In this document: positions 17,987 through 28,493 of the stretch, piece after piece
Layout of the letters: the number at the start of each line of letters is the position of its first letter
Numbering within the stretch: position 1 is the stretch's first letter
Source of the DNA: Rugamonas rubra
GTDB taxonomy: Bacteria; Pseudomonadota; Gammaproteobacteria; Burkholderiales; Burkholderiaceae_D
Assembly: GCF_900114705.1 (NCBI RefSeq)
Contig: NZ_FOTW01000009.1
Span: 1-64,000, forward strand
DNA length: 64,000 bases
Direction: 5' to 3'
Program-made: the position numbers and the translations under genes
The notes under the pieces: generated by a model
Told to the model about the DNA's origin: nothing
Seen by the model: only the letters and a program-made list of their open reading frames with translations
Databases searched by the model: none

Positions 17987-18967
17987 ATGCCCATGCCACG
18001 CCCTTCCCCGGGCGCGCGTCCACCGCGCCCGCGCCCGCCGCCCGGACGGCGCCCGCAGCTGCTGCCGGCGTCGCTGTCGGCGTTGCGCGCCGCGTCGGCA
18101 TCGCCGCCGACGCCGTCGCCACGACGAGCATTGACGGCGCGGCGGACGCTGGCAGCCCTGCTGGCACTGCCGCTACTGCTGGCCGCGTTGGCGGCGCCGG
18201 CGGCGGTCGACGGCAATGCCGCGCCGGCCCCCATCGCCGTCACCATCTACGGCGACGATGGCTATCCGCCCTACTCCTACCTGGAGAACGGCGAGATGAA
18301 GGGGATCTACACCAACATCATCCGCGCCGCCGCCAAGCGCATGCCGGAGTACCGCGTCAGCCTGCAGCCCATCCCGTGGAAGCGCGGTCTGGTCAAGCTG
18401 GAGACCGGCGAGGCCTTCGCCCTCTACCCGCCGTATCTGCGGCCGGCCGAGCGTCCCTACATGGACTACTCGGACAGCATCCTGGCCGAGCAACTGGTGG
18501 TGTACTGCAGCCAGCCGGTGATCGAGCGGCGCCCGCGCAAGGTTTGGCCGGACGACTACGCCGGTCTGCGCGTCGGCCTGAACGCCGGCTTCCTCATCGG
18601 CGGCAAGCTGTTCGACCAGGCCGTCGGCGCGGGCCGCCTGAGCGCGGTGCCGGCGCGCAGCAGCCGCACCAACCTGCTCAAGCTGATGAAGGGGCGCATC
18701 GACTGCTTCCTCAACGACCGCTCCTCGATCGTCTGGGAGCTGGGTCGCATCCGCCACGAGGGCTTGGTCGAGCCGGGCGCCTTGCCGATCGCCGAGACCA
18801 GCGTGCTCAGCGCCGAACAAGGCTACCTCGGCTACACCAACCGCGACGCCGGCCGCTTCCCCTACAAGCACGACTTCATCCGCAAGTTCAACGCCGCCAT
18901 CAAGGAAATGAAGCAGGACGGCGAGATCCGCGACACCATCGAGCACTTCCTGCGCACGCCGGGCTAG
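17987..18967 (+). CDS. Periplasmic solute-binding protein (SBP_bac_3-like), second copy
   Basis: 326 residues from the ATG at 17987. The first 48 residues are Pro/Arg-rich and unlike a signal sequence. An in-frame TTG at 18131 would begin MTARRTLAALLALPLLLAAL, an excellent signal peptide, so the true start may be 18131 (278 residues). The mature part has ITIYGDDGYPPYSY-like and PWKRGLVKLETGEA segments typical of the family, and a C-terminal KEMKQDGEIRDTIEHFL helix. It follows the preceding binding protein by 5 bp and is probably co-transcribed with it. Ligand unknown. Confidence 0.8.
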   Translation: MPMPRPSPGARPPRPRPPPGRRPQLLPASLSALRAASASPPTPSPRRALTARRTLAALLALPLLLAALAAPAAVDGNAAPAPIAVTIYGDDGYPPYSYLENGEMKGIYTNIIRAAAKRMPEYRVSLQPIPWKRGLVKLETGEAFALYPPYLRPAERPYMDYSDSILAEQLVVYCSQPVIERRPRKVWPDDYAGLRVGLNAGFLIGGKLFDQAVGAGRLSAVPARSSRTNLLKLMKGRIDCFLNDRSSIVWELGRIRHEGLVEPGALPIAETSVLSAEQGYLGYTNRDAGRFPYKHDFIRKFNAAIKEMKQDGEIRDTIEHFLRTPG

Positions 18968-19131
18968 GCGAGGCAATCAGATCGCCTGGACAAACCGCTG
19001 CAGTCCAGCGTCTGAAAGATGCGTCCCACTTCCATCGACGTAAATGATGTTAAAAGGATTATTATTGACGTCTGGCCGCAGCACCGCGCAGCTATCGAAC
19101 TCTTTCTCAATCCACCACGGCGGGGTCAATA

Positions 19132-21387
19132 ATGGCAACCGGAAAAAAGAACGAACCGAAGAAAGTAGCCCCGGCAGGCGGCAAGAAAAAGGCCGGCGCC
19201 CACATATCGACACCACGTCCACCTGTGACAGCGCTACCGTCTTGGTCGCTACAGAATTGGTCCAGCGAGACGGCTGCCACTTACCTTGGTCGGAGTCAGC
19301 GCTCGCCGAAGGTTGATCAAGGTCCAAACACAGCGCAGCGGGATGCCGCGTTGCCAGCGGCACAAATCCATGCCACCGTTTCTGCCGCGCTGAGTGGCCT
19401 AAACTTCTCAAACGCAAGGATTCTGAGTTCCATCGCAACGTCGGCGTTGGCCTTGGCTTCCAAACAGGACTGGGGTAGCCTGCATGCACGCCCCATGGAC
19501 ATCGAGCCGGCGATGGACTCCCGATTGCAGGTTGCCCTGGCCAGGCAAAAGAGCGGATCGCCAAGAATGGCGCTGGCGTCTACGTCCGCGGAAGAAATTG
19601 CTGTGATCGCCAAGGTCGACGACGTGCAGGCATGGGAGGCCTTGAGCGAGGTCAAGGTCGGCGTCACGCTGGGCGCGGAGACTGGCGAAGGCGGTGTTTG
19701 CATCGTCACCGGGCGCATACCGATCAAGCGAATCGAAGCGGTTCGTCACCAACCATTCGTGCAAAGCCTGAAGGCATCGCAACCGGTACGGGCGGCATTA
19801 GCCGCAACCACGCGCGCGATGAAGGTCGCGCCAGGTCTGCTGCCGGCGGGCACCTCACCCGAAGGAGGCAAAGGCGTTGTCGTCGGCATTGTCGATTTCG
19901 GCTGCGATTTCGCGCATGACAACTTCCGCCGAAACGACGGTAGCACGCGAATTGAAGCAATCTGGGATCAAGCGGGAGAATTGTCCGGCGCGGGCGACGT
20001 GCAGTACGGACGCTTGCATACGCAAGCCGACATCGACGCAGCGCTAAGAACCCCCGATCCCTATGCGGCGCTCGGCTATGGCTCCCATCTGAATGTAGGC
20101 GCCCACGAGGGGGCGCATGGTACGCACGTGATGGATATTGCCGCAGGCAATGGCCTTGGATCGGGAACTCCCGGTTGCGCACCGCAGGCAGCCATCATCT
20201 TTGTTGAGGTGTCCGCTTCGGATATCGCCTGGAGTGGGCCGACGGCGGTGGACCAGTCGTTCGGCGATTCGGTACAGATGCTCGAGGCAGTCAGCTTCAT
20301 TTTCGCGCAGGCCGGCGATCGCCCGTGCGTGGTCAATCTGAGCCTGGGCACGAATGGCGGCCCGCACGACGGGACGACCCTGGTCGAGCAGGGCCTCGAC
20401 CGGCTGATCCGGGCAAAACCCAACAGGGCGGTCGTCATCGCGGCCGCCAACTCGCAAGCCGACCACATTCATACCGAAGGCACGATTCCCAAAGGTGGAT
20501 CGATAGATGTACGCTGGAAGACAGAGAACAGCCCGGCGGGGCAGGAAATGGAAGTGTGGATGGCCGGCACCACGCGGGTGGCGGTGGAGGTCATCGCACC
20601 CGACGGTAGCAGCCTCGGCGTGGCCGAGCCGGGAAGCAACATGCCGATCGGCACGGCCCAGGACATCGTCGTGTACGTCGGCAACCGGCTGAGAGACCCC
20701 AACAATCTCGACAACATGATCGGGATCTATATCGCCGGCGCCGTCGGTGGCGGACAATGGACGATCCGGCTCTTCGACCGGGGCAACTCCGGTGCCGCGT
20801 TTCATGCCTGGATCGAACGTCTGGACACTGCCCAGTCGTCCTTCGTCGATCCGATCGATAGCAGCACGCTCGGCTCAATCTCCTGTGGCCACGACACCAT
20901 CTGCGTCGGCTCCTACGATGCGCACAAAAGCGCGCTTCCCATGTCCTATTTCTCAAGCACCGGGCCAACCCGGGACGGCCGGTTCAAACCGGAAGTGTCG
21001 GCGCCGGGTCATGCGGTCAGGGCGGCTCGGTCCGGCAGCAGGACCGGATTGGTCGACATGTCAGGCACCAGCATGGCCGCGCCCGCCGTCGCTGGACTCG
21101 TCGCGCTTGTGCTGGCGGAGGCCGTACAGCGCAAGCAGAGTCTCTCTTCCGCCATCCTGCGGGACATATTGATCAAAGGGGCGGTCTTGTCGCCGCCCGA
21201 TTTGGACGAGAACCGATGGCACCCGGGATATGGTCGCGGCCGCGCATCCTCAGCAACATTGTCCTTGCTGCGAGCGCCCATGCAAGGGGACACTCCGCCC
21301 AAACGGACAGGTAAAACCACAACGACGCCAAATCCCTCAAGAAAAAGGCAGCCGCCAAAGAGTAACCCCAAGCCGCCACCGGCGTAA
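19132..21387 (+). CDS. S8 family (subtilisin-like) serine peptidase without signal peptide
   Basis: 751 residues. The catalytic triad is visible: Asp255 (GIVDFGCDFAHD), His329 (GAHGTHVMD) and Ser647 (SGTSMAAPAVAGL). The N-terminal about 230 residues include a propeptide-like segment (VTGRIPIKRIEAVRHQPFVQ) that probably folds onto the catalytic domain. A roughly 150-residue insert lies between His and Ser. There is no signal peptide: the start is MATGKKNEPKK and the tail is Lys/Pro-rich, so it is either cytosolic or exported by another route. GC content is visibly lower than in neighbouring genes, which suggests transfer. A small gene 55 bp downstream resembles its propeptide. Substrate unknown. 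Confidence 0.88.
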   Translation: MATGKKNEPKKVAPAGGKKKAGAHISTPRPPVTALPSWSLQNWSSETAATYLGRSQRSPKVDQGPNTAQRDAALPAAQIHATVSAALSGLNFSNARILSSIATSALALASKQDWGSLHARPMDIEPAMDSRLQVALARQKSGSPRMALASTSAEEIAVIAKVDDVQAWEALSEVKVGVTLGAETGEGGVCIVTGRIPIKRIEAVRHQPFVQSLKASQPVRAALAATTRAMKVAPGLLPAGTSPEGGKGVVVGIVDFGCDFAHDNFRRNDGSTRIEAIWDQAGELSGAGDVQYGRLHTQADIDAALRTPDPYAALGYGSHLNVGAHEGAHGTHVMDIAAGNGLGSGTPGCAPQAAIIFVEVSASDIAWSGPTAVDQSFGDSVQMLEAVSFIFAQAGDRPCVVNLSLGTNGGPHDGTTLVEQGLDRLIRAKPNRAVVIAAANSQADHIHTEGTIPKGGSIDVRWKTENSPAGQEMEVWMAGTTRVAVEVIAPDGSSLGVAEPGSNMPIGTAQDIVVYVGNRLRDPNNLDNMIGIYIAGAVGGGQWTIRLFDRGNSGAAFHAWIERLDTAQSSFVDPIDSSTLGSISCGHDTICVGSYDAHKSALPMSYFSSTGPTRDGRFKPEVSAPGHAVRAARSGSRTGLVDMSGTSMAAPAVAGLVALVLAEAVQRKQSLSSAILRDILIKGAVLSPPDLDENRWHPGYGRGRASSATLSLLRAPMQGDTPPKRTGKTTTTPNPSRKRQPPKSNPKPPPA

Positions 21388-21442
21388 GCTAACTTGCCGC
21401 CCCGCGCTTGCCGCCACGCGCAATTCGGATACACTGGGTGTC

Positions 21443-21691
21443 ATGGACTTCTCTAAACTCAAAAAACTTGAACAGCTCGACGCTCGCGTTCGGCAGATTG
21501 ATGACGAGCGTGTAGTGACCGCCATCGTCAAAGTGAAGGAGGCAAATTACCACCCGCGCTTGCTCGCCGTGCGCAAGCAAATTGATAGCTGGCTTTTCAC
21601 GGCCGAGTTCAAGGCGCAGGATCTACAGGATCTGGAGTCCGACCCCTTGGTGGAAACGATTTCGCTGGCCAAAGCACTGCCCTCCTGTTGA
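21443..21691 (+). CDS. Small protein resembling a peptidase propeptide/inhibitor (I9-like)
   Basis: 82 residues, no signal peptide. It begins MDFSKLKKLEQLDARVRQID and ends with FTAEFKAQDLQDLESDPLVE followed by TISLAKALPSC. The pattern of a beta strand, a helix ending in 'L..DPLVE.I' and a final strand is what subtilisin propeptides and stand-alone I9 inhibitors show, and it parallels residues about 195-225 of the protease just upstream. With a 55-bp gap on the same strand, it may be an inhibitor or folding partner of that protease. This is inference from pattern and position. Confidence 0.6.
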   Translation: MDFSKLKKLEQLDARVRQIDDERVVTAIVKVKEANYHPRLLAVRKQIDSWLFTAEFKAQDLQDLESDPLVETISLAKALPSC

Positions 21692-22189
21692 AATGAGCGC
21701 CACCGCCGCGAGCCGGCCGCAAACGACATTGCCATGAATCGAATGACGTTTACGTAAACGTAATATGTTGTGCTATATTTAATGCAACAGGTGCGCCACC
21801 TCATCCCCTTGAGCGGCGTTAAACGGGAAAGCGGTACGCGCCGGGCGGCAACACTCGTCCGGCGCCATGCCGCTGCTGCCTCCGCAACGGTGTGCAAGTG
21901 CGGTCGCTCCATCCATGCCACTGGTCGGCTCGACTGGGAAGGCGGAGCGACAAGACTTGCGAGCCCGGATACCGGCCTGTTGATCTTCAAGGAAACATTG
22001 CGGCAGGCGGTGTTCCGATGCGTCCCCGCGCCTCGCGGCGGCGGCGCCTTGGCACGGCAGGTCAGTATTTTTCCCTGGGTCTGGTCACGTACGGAAGGTG
22101 CGTGATGGGCGTTGCGCGGCACAGCCGCGCGACATTCTATGCAGACAAGCGCCGGCGCAAAAACCGCCGCGCCAACGAGGAAGCACACC
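21692..22189. other. 498-bp region upstream of the valine-degradation operon
   Basis: It holds a perfect 16-bp palindrome (21746-21761) followed by AT-rich promoter-like sequence (a TATATT at about 21775). About 400 bp of leader before mmsA then contain no convincing gene; a 111-codon open frame from 21770 has no protein-like features. Confidence 0.5.
21746..21761. promoter_or_regulatory. Perfect 16-bp palindrome, candidate operator of the valine operon
   Basis: ACGTTTACGTAAACGT is its own reverse complement. It resembles the ACGT-rich palindromes described for LiuR, the MerR-type regulator of branched-chain amino-acid catabolism in proteobacteria, as I recall them. It overlaps the promoter-like AT stretch 430 bp before mmsA. 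Confidence 0.5.
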
Positions 22190-23698
<1,509 letters not shown>

Positions 23699-23708
23699 GG
23701 AGGCCCTC

Positions 23709-24869
23709 ATGGACTTCGAACTGAACGAGGACCAGCGCGCCTACCGCGATTGCGCGCGCCAGTTCGCCGCCAGCGAAATGGCCGGCCAGGCGGCGCAGTG
23801 GGACGCCGAGGCGATCTTCCCGCGGCAAATGATCGGCCATGCCGGCGAGCTGGGCTTCTGCGGCATGTACGTGCCGGAGGCGCTCGGCGGCCTCGGCCTG
23901 TCGCGGCTGGACGCCACCATCGTCTTCGAGGAGCTGGCCCGTGCCTGCCCCTCGACCACCGCCTACCTGAGCATCCACAACATGGCCAGCGCGATGATCG
24001 CGCAGTCGGCCACGGCGGAGGTGCGCCAGCGCTGGGTGGCCGACCTGGCGAGCGGGCGCAAGCTGGCCTCCTACTGCCTGACCGAGCCGGGCGCCGGCTC
24101 CGACGCCGCCGCGCTGAGCACCTCGGCCGAGCTGCGCGGCGACGAGTACGTCATCAACGGCAGCAAGGCCTTCATCTCCGGCGCCGGCGCCACCGACGCG
24201 CTGGTGGTGATGGCGCGCACCGGCGCGGCCGGCGCGGCCGGCATCTCGGCCTTCCTGGTGCCGGCCGACGCCGCCGGCCTGGCCTACGGCCGCAAGGAGG
24301 ACAAGATGGGCTGGAACAGCCAGCCGACCCGCGCCATCAGCTTCGACCAGGTGCGCGTGCCGCGCTCGCACCTGCTGGGCGCCGAGGGCGACGGCTTCAA
24401 GCTGGCCATGCGCGGCCTGGACGGCGGCCGCATCAACATCGCCAGTTGCTCGATCGGCGCCGCCCAGGCGGCCCTGCTGAGCGCCCAGGCGCACATGAAC
24501 GAGCGGGTCCAGTTCAAGCAGAAGCTGGCCCAGTTCCAGGCGCTGCAGTTCAAGCTGGCCGACATGCAGACCACCCTGGTGGCGGCGCGCCAGATGGTGC
24601 GCCTGGCCGCGTCCAAGCTCGACGCCGGCGCCGCCAACGCCTCGATCTACTGCGCCATGGCCAAGCGGCTGGCCACCGACACCGGCTTCGCCGTCTGCAA
24701 CGAGGCCTTGCAGATCCACGGCGGCTACGGCTATCTGCGCGACTACCCGCTGGAGCGCTACCTGCGCGACGTGCGGGTGCACCAGATCCTGGAAGGCAGC
24801 AACGAAATCATGCGCGTGATCGTCGCGCGCCATCTACTGCAACACGCACCCGCCGAGGAGGCCCTGTGA
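23709..24869 (+). CDS. Acyl-CoA dehydrogenase, probable isobutyryl-CoA dehydrogenase
   Basis: 386 residues. An FAD flavoprotein that introduces the alpha-beta double bond. Seen are CLTEPGAGSDAA (FAD/substrate loop), QIHGGYGYLRDYPLERYLRD and the catalytic-Glu region HQILEGSNEIMRVI. Its position between mmsA and the valine-pathway crotonases points to isobutyryl-CoA as substrate (inference; closely related enzymes use other short branched chains). AAGGAGG lies before the ATG, 10 bp after the mmsA stop. Confidence 0.94.
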   Translation: MDFELNEDQRAYRDCARQFAASEMAGQAAQWDAEAIFPRQMIGHAGELGFCGMYVPEALGGLGLSRLDATIVFEELARACPSTTAYLSIHNMASAMIAQSATAEVRQRWVADLASGRKLASYCLTEPGAGSDAAALSTSAELRGDEYVINGSKAFISGAGATDALVVMARTGAAGAAGISAFLVPADAAGLAYGRKEDKMGWNSQPTRAISFDQVRVPRSHLLGAEGDGFKLAMRGLDGGRINIASCSIGAAQAALLSAQAHMNERVQFKQKLAQFQALQFKLADMQTTLVAARQMVRLAASKLDAGAANASIYCAMAKRLATDTGFAVCNEALQIHGGYGYLRDYPLERYLRDVRVHQILEGSNEIMRVIVARHLLQHAPAEEAL

Positions 24870-25645
24870 ACTACACCAATCTGACCCTGGAAATCATCGA
24901 ACACACGGCGCTGGTCACCATCGCCAACCCGCCGGCCAACACCTGGACGAGCGCCGGCCTGGCCGACCTGCGCCGCCTGGTGCACGAGCTGAACGCCAAC
25001 CCGGCCGTCTACAGCCTGGTGCTGACCGGCCAGGGCGCCAAGTTCTTCTCCGCCGGCGCCGATCTGAAGCTGTTCGCCGACGGCGACATCGCCGTCGCCC
25101 ACGACATGGCGCAGCGCTTCGGCGAGGCTTTCGAGGCGCTGTCCGCCTTCCGTGGCGTGTCGATCGCCGCCATCAACGGCTACGCCATGGGCGGCGGGCT
25201 GGAATGCGCGCTGGCCTGCGACCTGCGCATCGCCGAGACGCAGGCGCAGATGGCGCTGCCGGAGGCCTCGGTCGGCCTGCTGCCCTGCGCCGGCGGCACA
25301 CAGAACCTGGCCTGGCTGGTCGGCGAGGGCTGGGCCAAGCGCCTGATCCTGTGCGGCGAACGCATCGACGCCGCCACCGCGCTGCGCATCGGCCTGGTCG
25401 AGGAGGTGGTCGACACCGGCGCCGCGCTGGAGCGCGCGCTGGCCCTGGCGCGCCAGGCCGGCAAGCAAAGCCCGAGCAGCGTGCAGGCCTGCAAACAACT
25501 GATCCAGGGCGCCCGCCAGCAGCCGCCGGCCAGCCTGCTGCCGCGCGAGCGCGAGGCCTTCGTCGGCCTGTTCGGCGGCGCCAACCAGGCCGAGGGCGTG
25601 CAGGCCTTCCTGGAAAAACGCGCGCCCGTCTGGAGCCAGGCATGA
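24866..25645 (+). CDS. Enoyl-CoA hydratase (crotonase), probable methacrylyl-CoA hydratase
   Basis: 259 residues. It starts with GTG in a GTGA overlap with the stop of the acyl-CoA dehydrogenase, behind GAGGAGG. The crotonase oxyanion-hole segments are SAGADLKLF and NGYAMGGGLECALACD, and the acidic catalytic region is LPEASVGLLPCAGGTQ. In the valine pathway this step hydrates methacrylyl-CoA to 3-hydroxyisobutyryl-CoA. Its exact acyl specificity cannot be read from sequence. Confidence 0.92.
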   Translation: MNYTNLTLEIIEHTALVTIANPPANTWTSAGLADLRRLVHELNANPAVYSLVLTGQGAKFFSAGADLKLFADGDIAVAHDMAQRFGEAFEALSAFRGVSIAAINGYAMGGGLECALACDLRIAETQAQMALPEASVGLLPCAGGTQNLAWLVGEGWAKRLILCGERIDAATALRIGLVEEVVDTGAALERALALARQAGKQSPSSVQACKQLIQGARQQPPASLLPREREAFVGLFGGANQAEGVQAFLEKRAPVWSQA

Positions 25646-26832
25646 GCGCCCTGCCCGTGCTGTTCCGCACGCTCGACTGCGCCGGCGGCGGCGCCATCGG
25701 CGTGGCCACGCTGAACGCCGAGGCGACCTTGAACGCGCTGTCGCTCAACATGATCGCGCTGCTGCGCATCCAGCTGCTGGCCTGGGAGGACGACCCGGCC
25801 GTGGCCCTGGTGGTGCTGGAGGGCGCCGGCGACAAGGCCTTCTGCGCCGGCGGCGACCTGCAGCAGCTGTACCGCTCGATGCGCACCCACCACGCCTCGG
25901 CCGAGCGCGACGACGTCTGCGCCAACACCTACGCGCTGGACTTCTTCAGCCAGGAGTACACGCTCGACCACCAGATCCACACCTACCGCAAGCCGGTGCT
26001 GTGCTGGGGCCACGGCATCGTCATGGGCGGCGGCATCGGCCTGATGGCCGGCGCCAGCCACCGCGTGGTGACGGAGGGCTCGCGGCTGGCCATGCCGGAG
26101 GTGGCCATCGGCCTGTATCCGGACGTCGGCGGAAGCTGGTTCCTCAACCGCATGCCCGGCCACCTCGGCCTGTTCCTGGCGCTGACCGGCGCCCCGCTCA
26201 ACGCCGGCGACGCCCGCTTCGCCGGCCTGGCCGACTTCCGCCTGCACCACGGCGACAAGGCCGCGCTGTTCGCCGAGCTGCAGCGCCAGCACTGGAGCGC
26301 GCTGGCGGCCGACAACCACCGCCAGCTCGGCGTGCTGCTGACACAGGCGCAGCGCGTCGCGCCGGACGATCCGCCCGGCCCGCTGCGCCAGCACTTCGAC
26401 CTGATCGAGCTGCTCTGCGTCGGCGCCGACCTGGAACGCACAATCGAGCACATCGCCCTGCTCGACGGCGGCGACCGCTGGCTGCAAAAGGCCGCCGCCG
26501 CCGTGCGCAAAGGCTCGCCGGCCGCCGCCTGGCTGGCCTACACCATCCAGCGGCGCTGCAAGCACTTGTCGCTGGCGGAGGTGTTCAAGCTGGAGTTGGG
26601 CGTGTCGCTGCACTGCGCGGCGCGGCCCGACTTCGCCGAGGGCATCCGCGCCCTGATCATCGACAAGGACATGCGGCCGGCCTGGCAGGCCGCCAGCGTG
26701 CGCGAGCTCGACCCCGCCTGGTGCGAGGGCTACTTCGCCAGCCCTTGGCCGGCGGAGCAGCACCCGCTCGACCATTTGTCTCCCGATCCACAAACGGCCG
26801 CCCGGCGCGGCCATGAAAGGAAAGCGGCATGA
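25642..26832 (+). CDS. 3-Hydroxyisobutyryl-CoA hydrolase (enoyl-CoA hydratase/isomerase family)
   Basis: 396 residues, longer than a simple crotonase as expected for this family. It releases 3-hydroxyisobutyrate and CoA. The signature MPEVAIGLYPDVGGSWFLNR, with the catalytic Glu in MPE, and the HGIVMGGGIGLMAGASHR loop are characteristic. The ATG at 25642 overlaps the previous stop by 4 bp, so translation is coupled. Confidence 0.93.
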   Translation: MSALPVLFRTLDCAGGGAIGVATLNAEATLNALSLNMIALLRIQLLAWEDDPAVALVVLEGAGDKAFCAGGDLQQLYRSMRTHHASAERDDVCANTYALDFFSQEYTLDHQIHTYRKPVLCWGHGIVMGGGIGLMAGASHRVVTEGSRLAMPEVAIGLYPDVGGSWFLNRMPGHLGLFLALTGAPLNAGDARFAGLADFRLHHGDKAALFAELQRQHWSALAADNHRQLGVLLTQAQRVAPDDPPGPLRQHFDLIELLCVGADLERTIEHIALLDGGDRWLQKAAAAVRKGSPAAAWLAYTIQRRCKHLSLAEVFKLELGVSLHCAARPDFAEGIRALIIDKDMRPAWQAASVRELDPAWCEGYFASPWPAEQHPLDHLSPDPQTAARRGHERKAA

Positions 26833-27743
26833 ACCAGATCACGAACAAAATCGCCTTCATCGGCCTCGGCAACATGGGCGCACCGATGGCCCTCAACCTC
26901 GTCAAGGCCGGCCACGCGCTGCAGGTGTTCGACCTGTCGGCCGCCGCCGTCGGCCAGCTGACGGCGGCCGGCGCCAAGGCCGCGCCGTCGGCCCGCGCCG
27001 CGCTCGAAGGCGCCGAGGTGGTCGTCACCATGCTGCCGGCCAGCAGCCACGTCGAGCAGCTCTACCTGGGCGCCGACGGCATCGCCGGCCACATCCCGGA
27101 CGGCGCGCTGGTGGTCGACTGCAGCACCATCGCCGCCGCCAGCGCGCAGGCGGTGGCGCGCGCCTGCGCCGCGCGCGGGCTGGACATGCTCGACGCGCCC
27201 GTTTCCGGCGGCACCGCCGGCGCCCAGGCCGGCACGCTGACCTTCATCGTCGGCGGCGCCGCCGAGGCGCTCGAGCGCGCCCGGCCCTACCTGTCCGCGA
27301 TGGGCAAGAACATCTTCCACGCCGGCGCCAGCGGCGCCGGCCAGACCGCCAAGATCTGCAACAACATGCTGCTCGGGATACTCATGGCCGGCACCGCCGA
27401 GGCGCTGGCGCTGGGCGTGGCCAACGGCCTCGACGCCAAGGTCCTGTCCGACATCATGGCCAAGAGCTCGGGCCGCAACTGGGCGCTGGAGCTGTACAAC
27501 CCCTACCCTGGCGTGATGGACAACGTGCCGGCGGCGCGCGGCTACCAGGGCGGCTTCGGCGTCGACCTGATGCTCAAGGACCTGGGCCTGGCGGCGCAAA
27601 CCGCGCTGGCCAGCCACAGCGCCATCCCGCTGGGCGAGCTGGCGCGCAACCTGTACGGCATGCACAGCCTGGCCGGCGCCGGCGCGCGCGACTTCTCCAG
27701 CATCATCGAGCCGCTGCTGGCCGGCCGGCTGCCGCCGGCGTAA
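26829..27743 (+). CDS. mmsB: 3-Hydroxyisobutyrate dehydrogenase
   Basis: 304 residues. An NAD-dependent beta-hydroxyacid dehydrogenase that oxidises 3-hydroxyisobutyrate to methylmalonate semialdehyde, the substrate of the mmsA product. The Rossmann motif FIGLGNMGAPMALNLVKAG, the substrate-binding DAPVSGGTAGAQAGTL and the catalytic-Lys region GAGQTAKICNNMLLG are all present. It overlaps the upstream stop by 4 bp and is the last gene of the operon. Confidence 0.96.
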   Translation: MNQITNKIAFIGLGNMGAPMALNLVKAGHALQVFDLSAAAVGQLTAAGAKAAPSARAALEGAEVVVTMLPASSHVEQLYLGADGIAGHIPDGALVVDCSTIAAASAQAVARACAARGLDMLDAPVSGGTAGAQAGTLTFIVGGAAEALERARPYLSAMGKNIFHAGASGAGQTAKICNNMLLGILMAGTAEALALGVANGLDAKVLSDIMAKSSGRNWALELYNPYPGVMDNVPAARGYQGGFGVDLMLKDLGLAAQTALASHSAIPLGELARNLYGMHSLAGAGARDFSSIIEPLLAGRLPPA

Positions 27744-27763
27744 GCGCCCCACCCCGCAAGCTA

Positions 27764-27793
27764 GGGGTCGGACCCCGTACGGGGTCCGACCCC
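27764..27793. repeat. 30-bp perfect palindrome (GGGGTC/GACCCC family)
   Basis: The arms GGGGTCGGACCCC and GGGGTCCGACCCC flank GTAC. It lies between the convergent ends of mmsB and yjdM. Related 26-bp palindromes lie at 33021-33046 and 48331-48356. It has no T-run of its own, so it is a dispersed palindromic element rather than a classical terminator. Confidence 0.85.
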
Positions 27794-27818
27794 GGCTTCC
27801 GCGTCCCGGGGTGGGGGC

Positions 27819-27850
27819 AAAAAAAACGCGCGTGCCAGAGGCGCCGCGCG
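27819..27850 (-). terminator. Rho-independent terminator of yjdM
   Basis: Read on the minus strand, CGCGCG, a 12-nt loop and CGCGCG are followed by eight T residues, 43 bp after the yjdM stop. Confidence 0.75.
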
Positions 27851-27892
27851 GTTCTTCACTACTCGGTGGCCGGGCCGTCGCGGCCCGCGCCA

Positions 27893-28237
27893 TCACACCT
27901 TCTTGACGAACTCGGTCTTCAGGCTCATCGAGCCGAAACCCTCGATCTTGCAGTCGATGTCGTGGTCGCTGTCGACCAAGCGGATGTTCTTGACCTTGGT
28001 GCCCATCTTGACGGTGCCGCCGCCGCCCTTCAGTTTCAGATCCTTGATGACGGTCACGGTGTCGCCGTCCTGCAGCACGGTGCCGGTCGAGTCGCGATAG
28101 ACCTTGGGGCCTTCCTCGGCCGCCTCGGCACCGGCCTGCGCGCTCCACTCGTGGGCGCACTCAGGGCAAACGTAGTTGGCGCCGTCCTCGTAGGTGTATT
28201 CGGAATTGCATTTCGGGCAAGGAGGTAAAGCGCTCAT
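27893..28237 (-). CDS. yjdM: YjdM/PhnA-like zinc-ribbon protein
   Basis: 114 residues. An N-terminal zinc ribbon with two CxxC pairs ([13 protein letters not shown]...CPECAHEW) is followed by a small beta-barrel domain ([37 protein letters not shown]). The family used to be called PhnA after its position near the E. coli phosphonate genes, but it is not phosphonoacetate hydrolase and its function is unsettled. AGGACG before the ATG at 28237 supports this start over a longer frame. Cytosolic, monocistronic. Confidence 0.93.
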   Translation of the reverse strand: MSALPPCPKCNSEYTYEDGANYVCPECAHEWSAQAGAEAAEEGPKVYRDSTGTVLQDGDTVTVIKDLKLKGGGGTVKMGTKVKNIRLVDSDHDIDCKIEGFGSMSLKTEFVKKV

Positions 28238-28493
28238 ATGATCGTCCTGTGTAAGGCTGTGGCCGGATGGAAAGCCGACAGTATACAACTTGCCGGGCGT
28301 ATTCGGCAAATGCGCGCGACTAGGCCGATCTTGCCGGGCGATAGTGGCAGCAGAAAGCCATATGCCCGACGTTGCCGGCAAACCACCCTGGCGAAAATAG
28401 GCGTTGAAGAGCGGGCCGGAAATACGGTAAGCTGTTGCCGCGCGTCGCAGGCCAGGCCGCCACTAGTCCGTTTGACGATCTGGACCCGAGCAC

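Noticed and set aside
16180..18967. A single 935-codon frame spanning the porin region and the second binding protein
   Set aside because: The part before 17987 is a shadow of the porin and the first binding protein; only the 3' end is a real gene.
21770..22105. 111-codon plus-strand open frame before mmsA
   Set aside because: Composition is biased to Arg/Ala/Thr, no motif is seen and it overlaps the expected promoter and leader of the valine operon.
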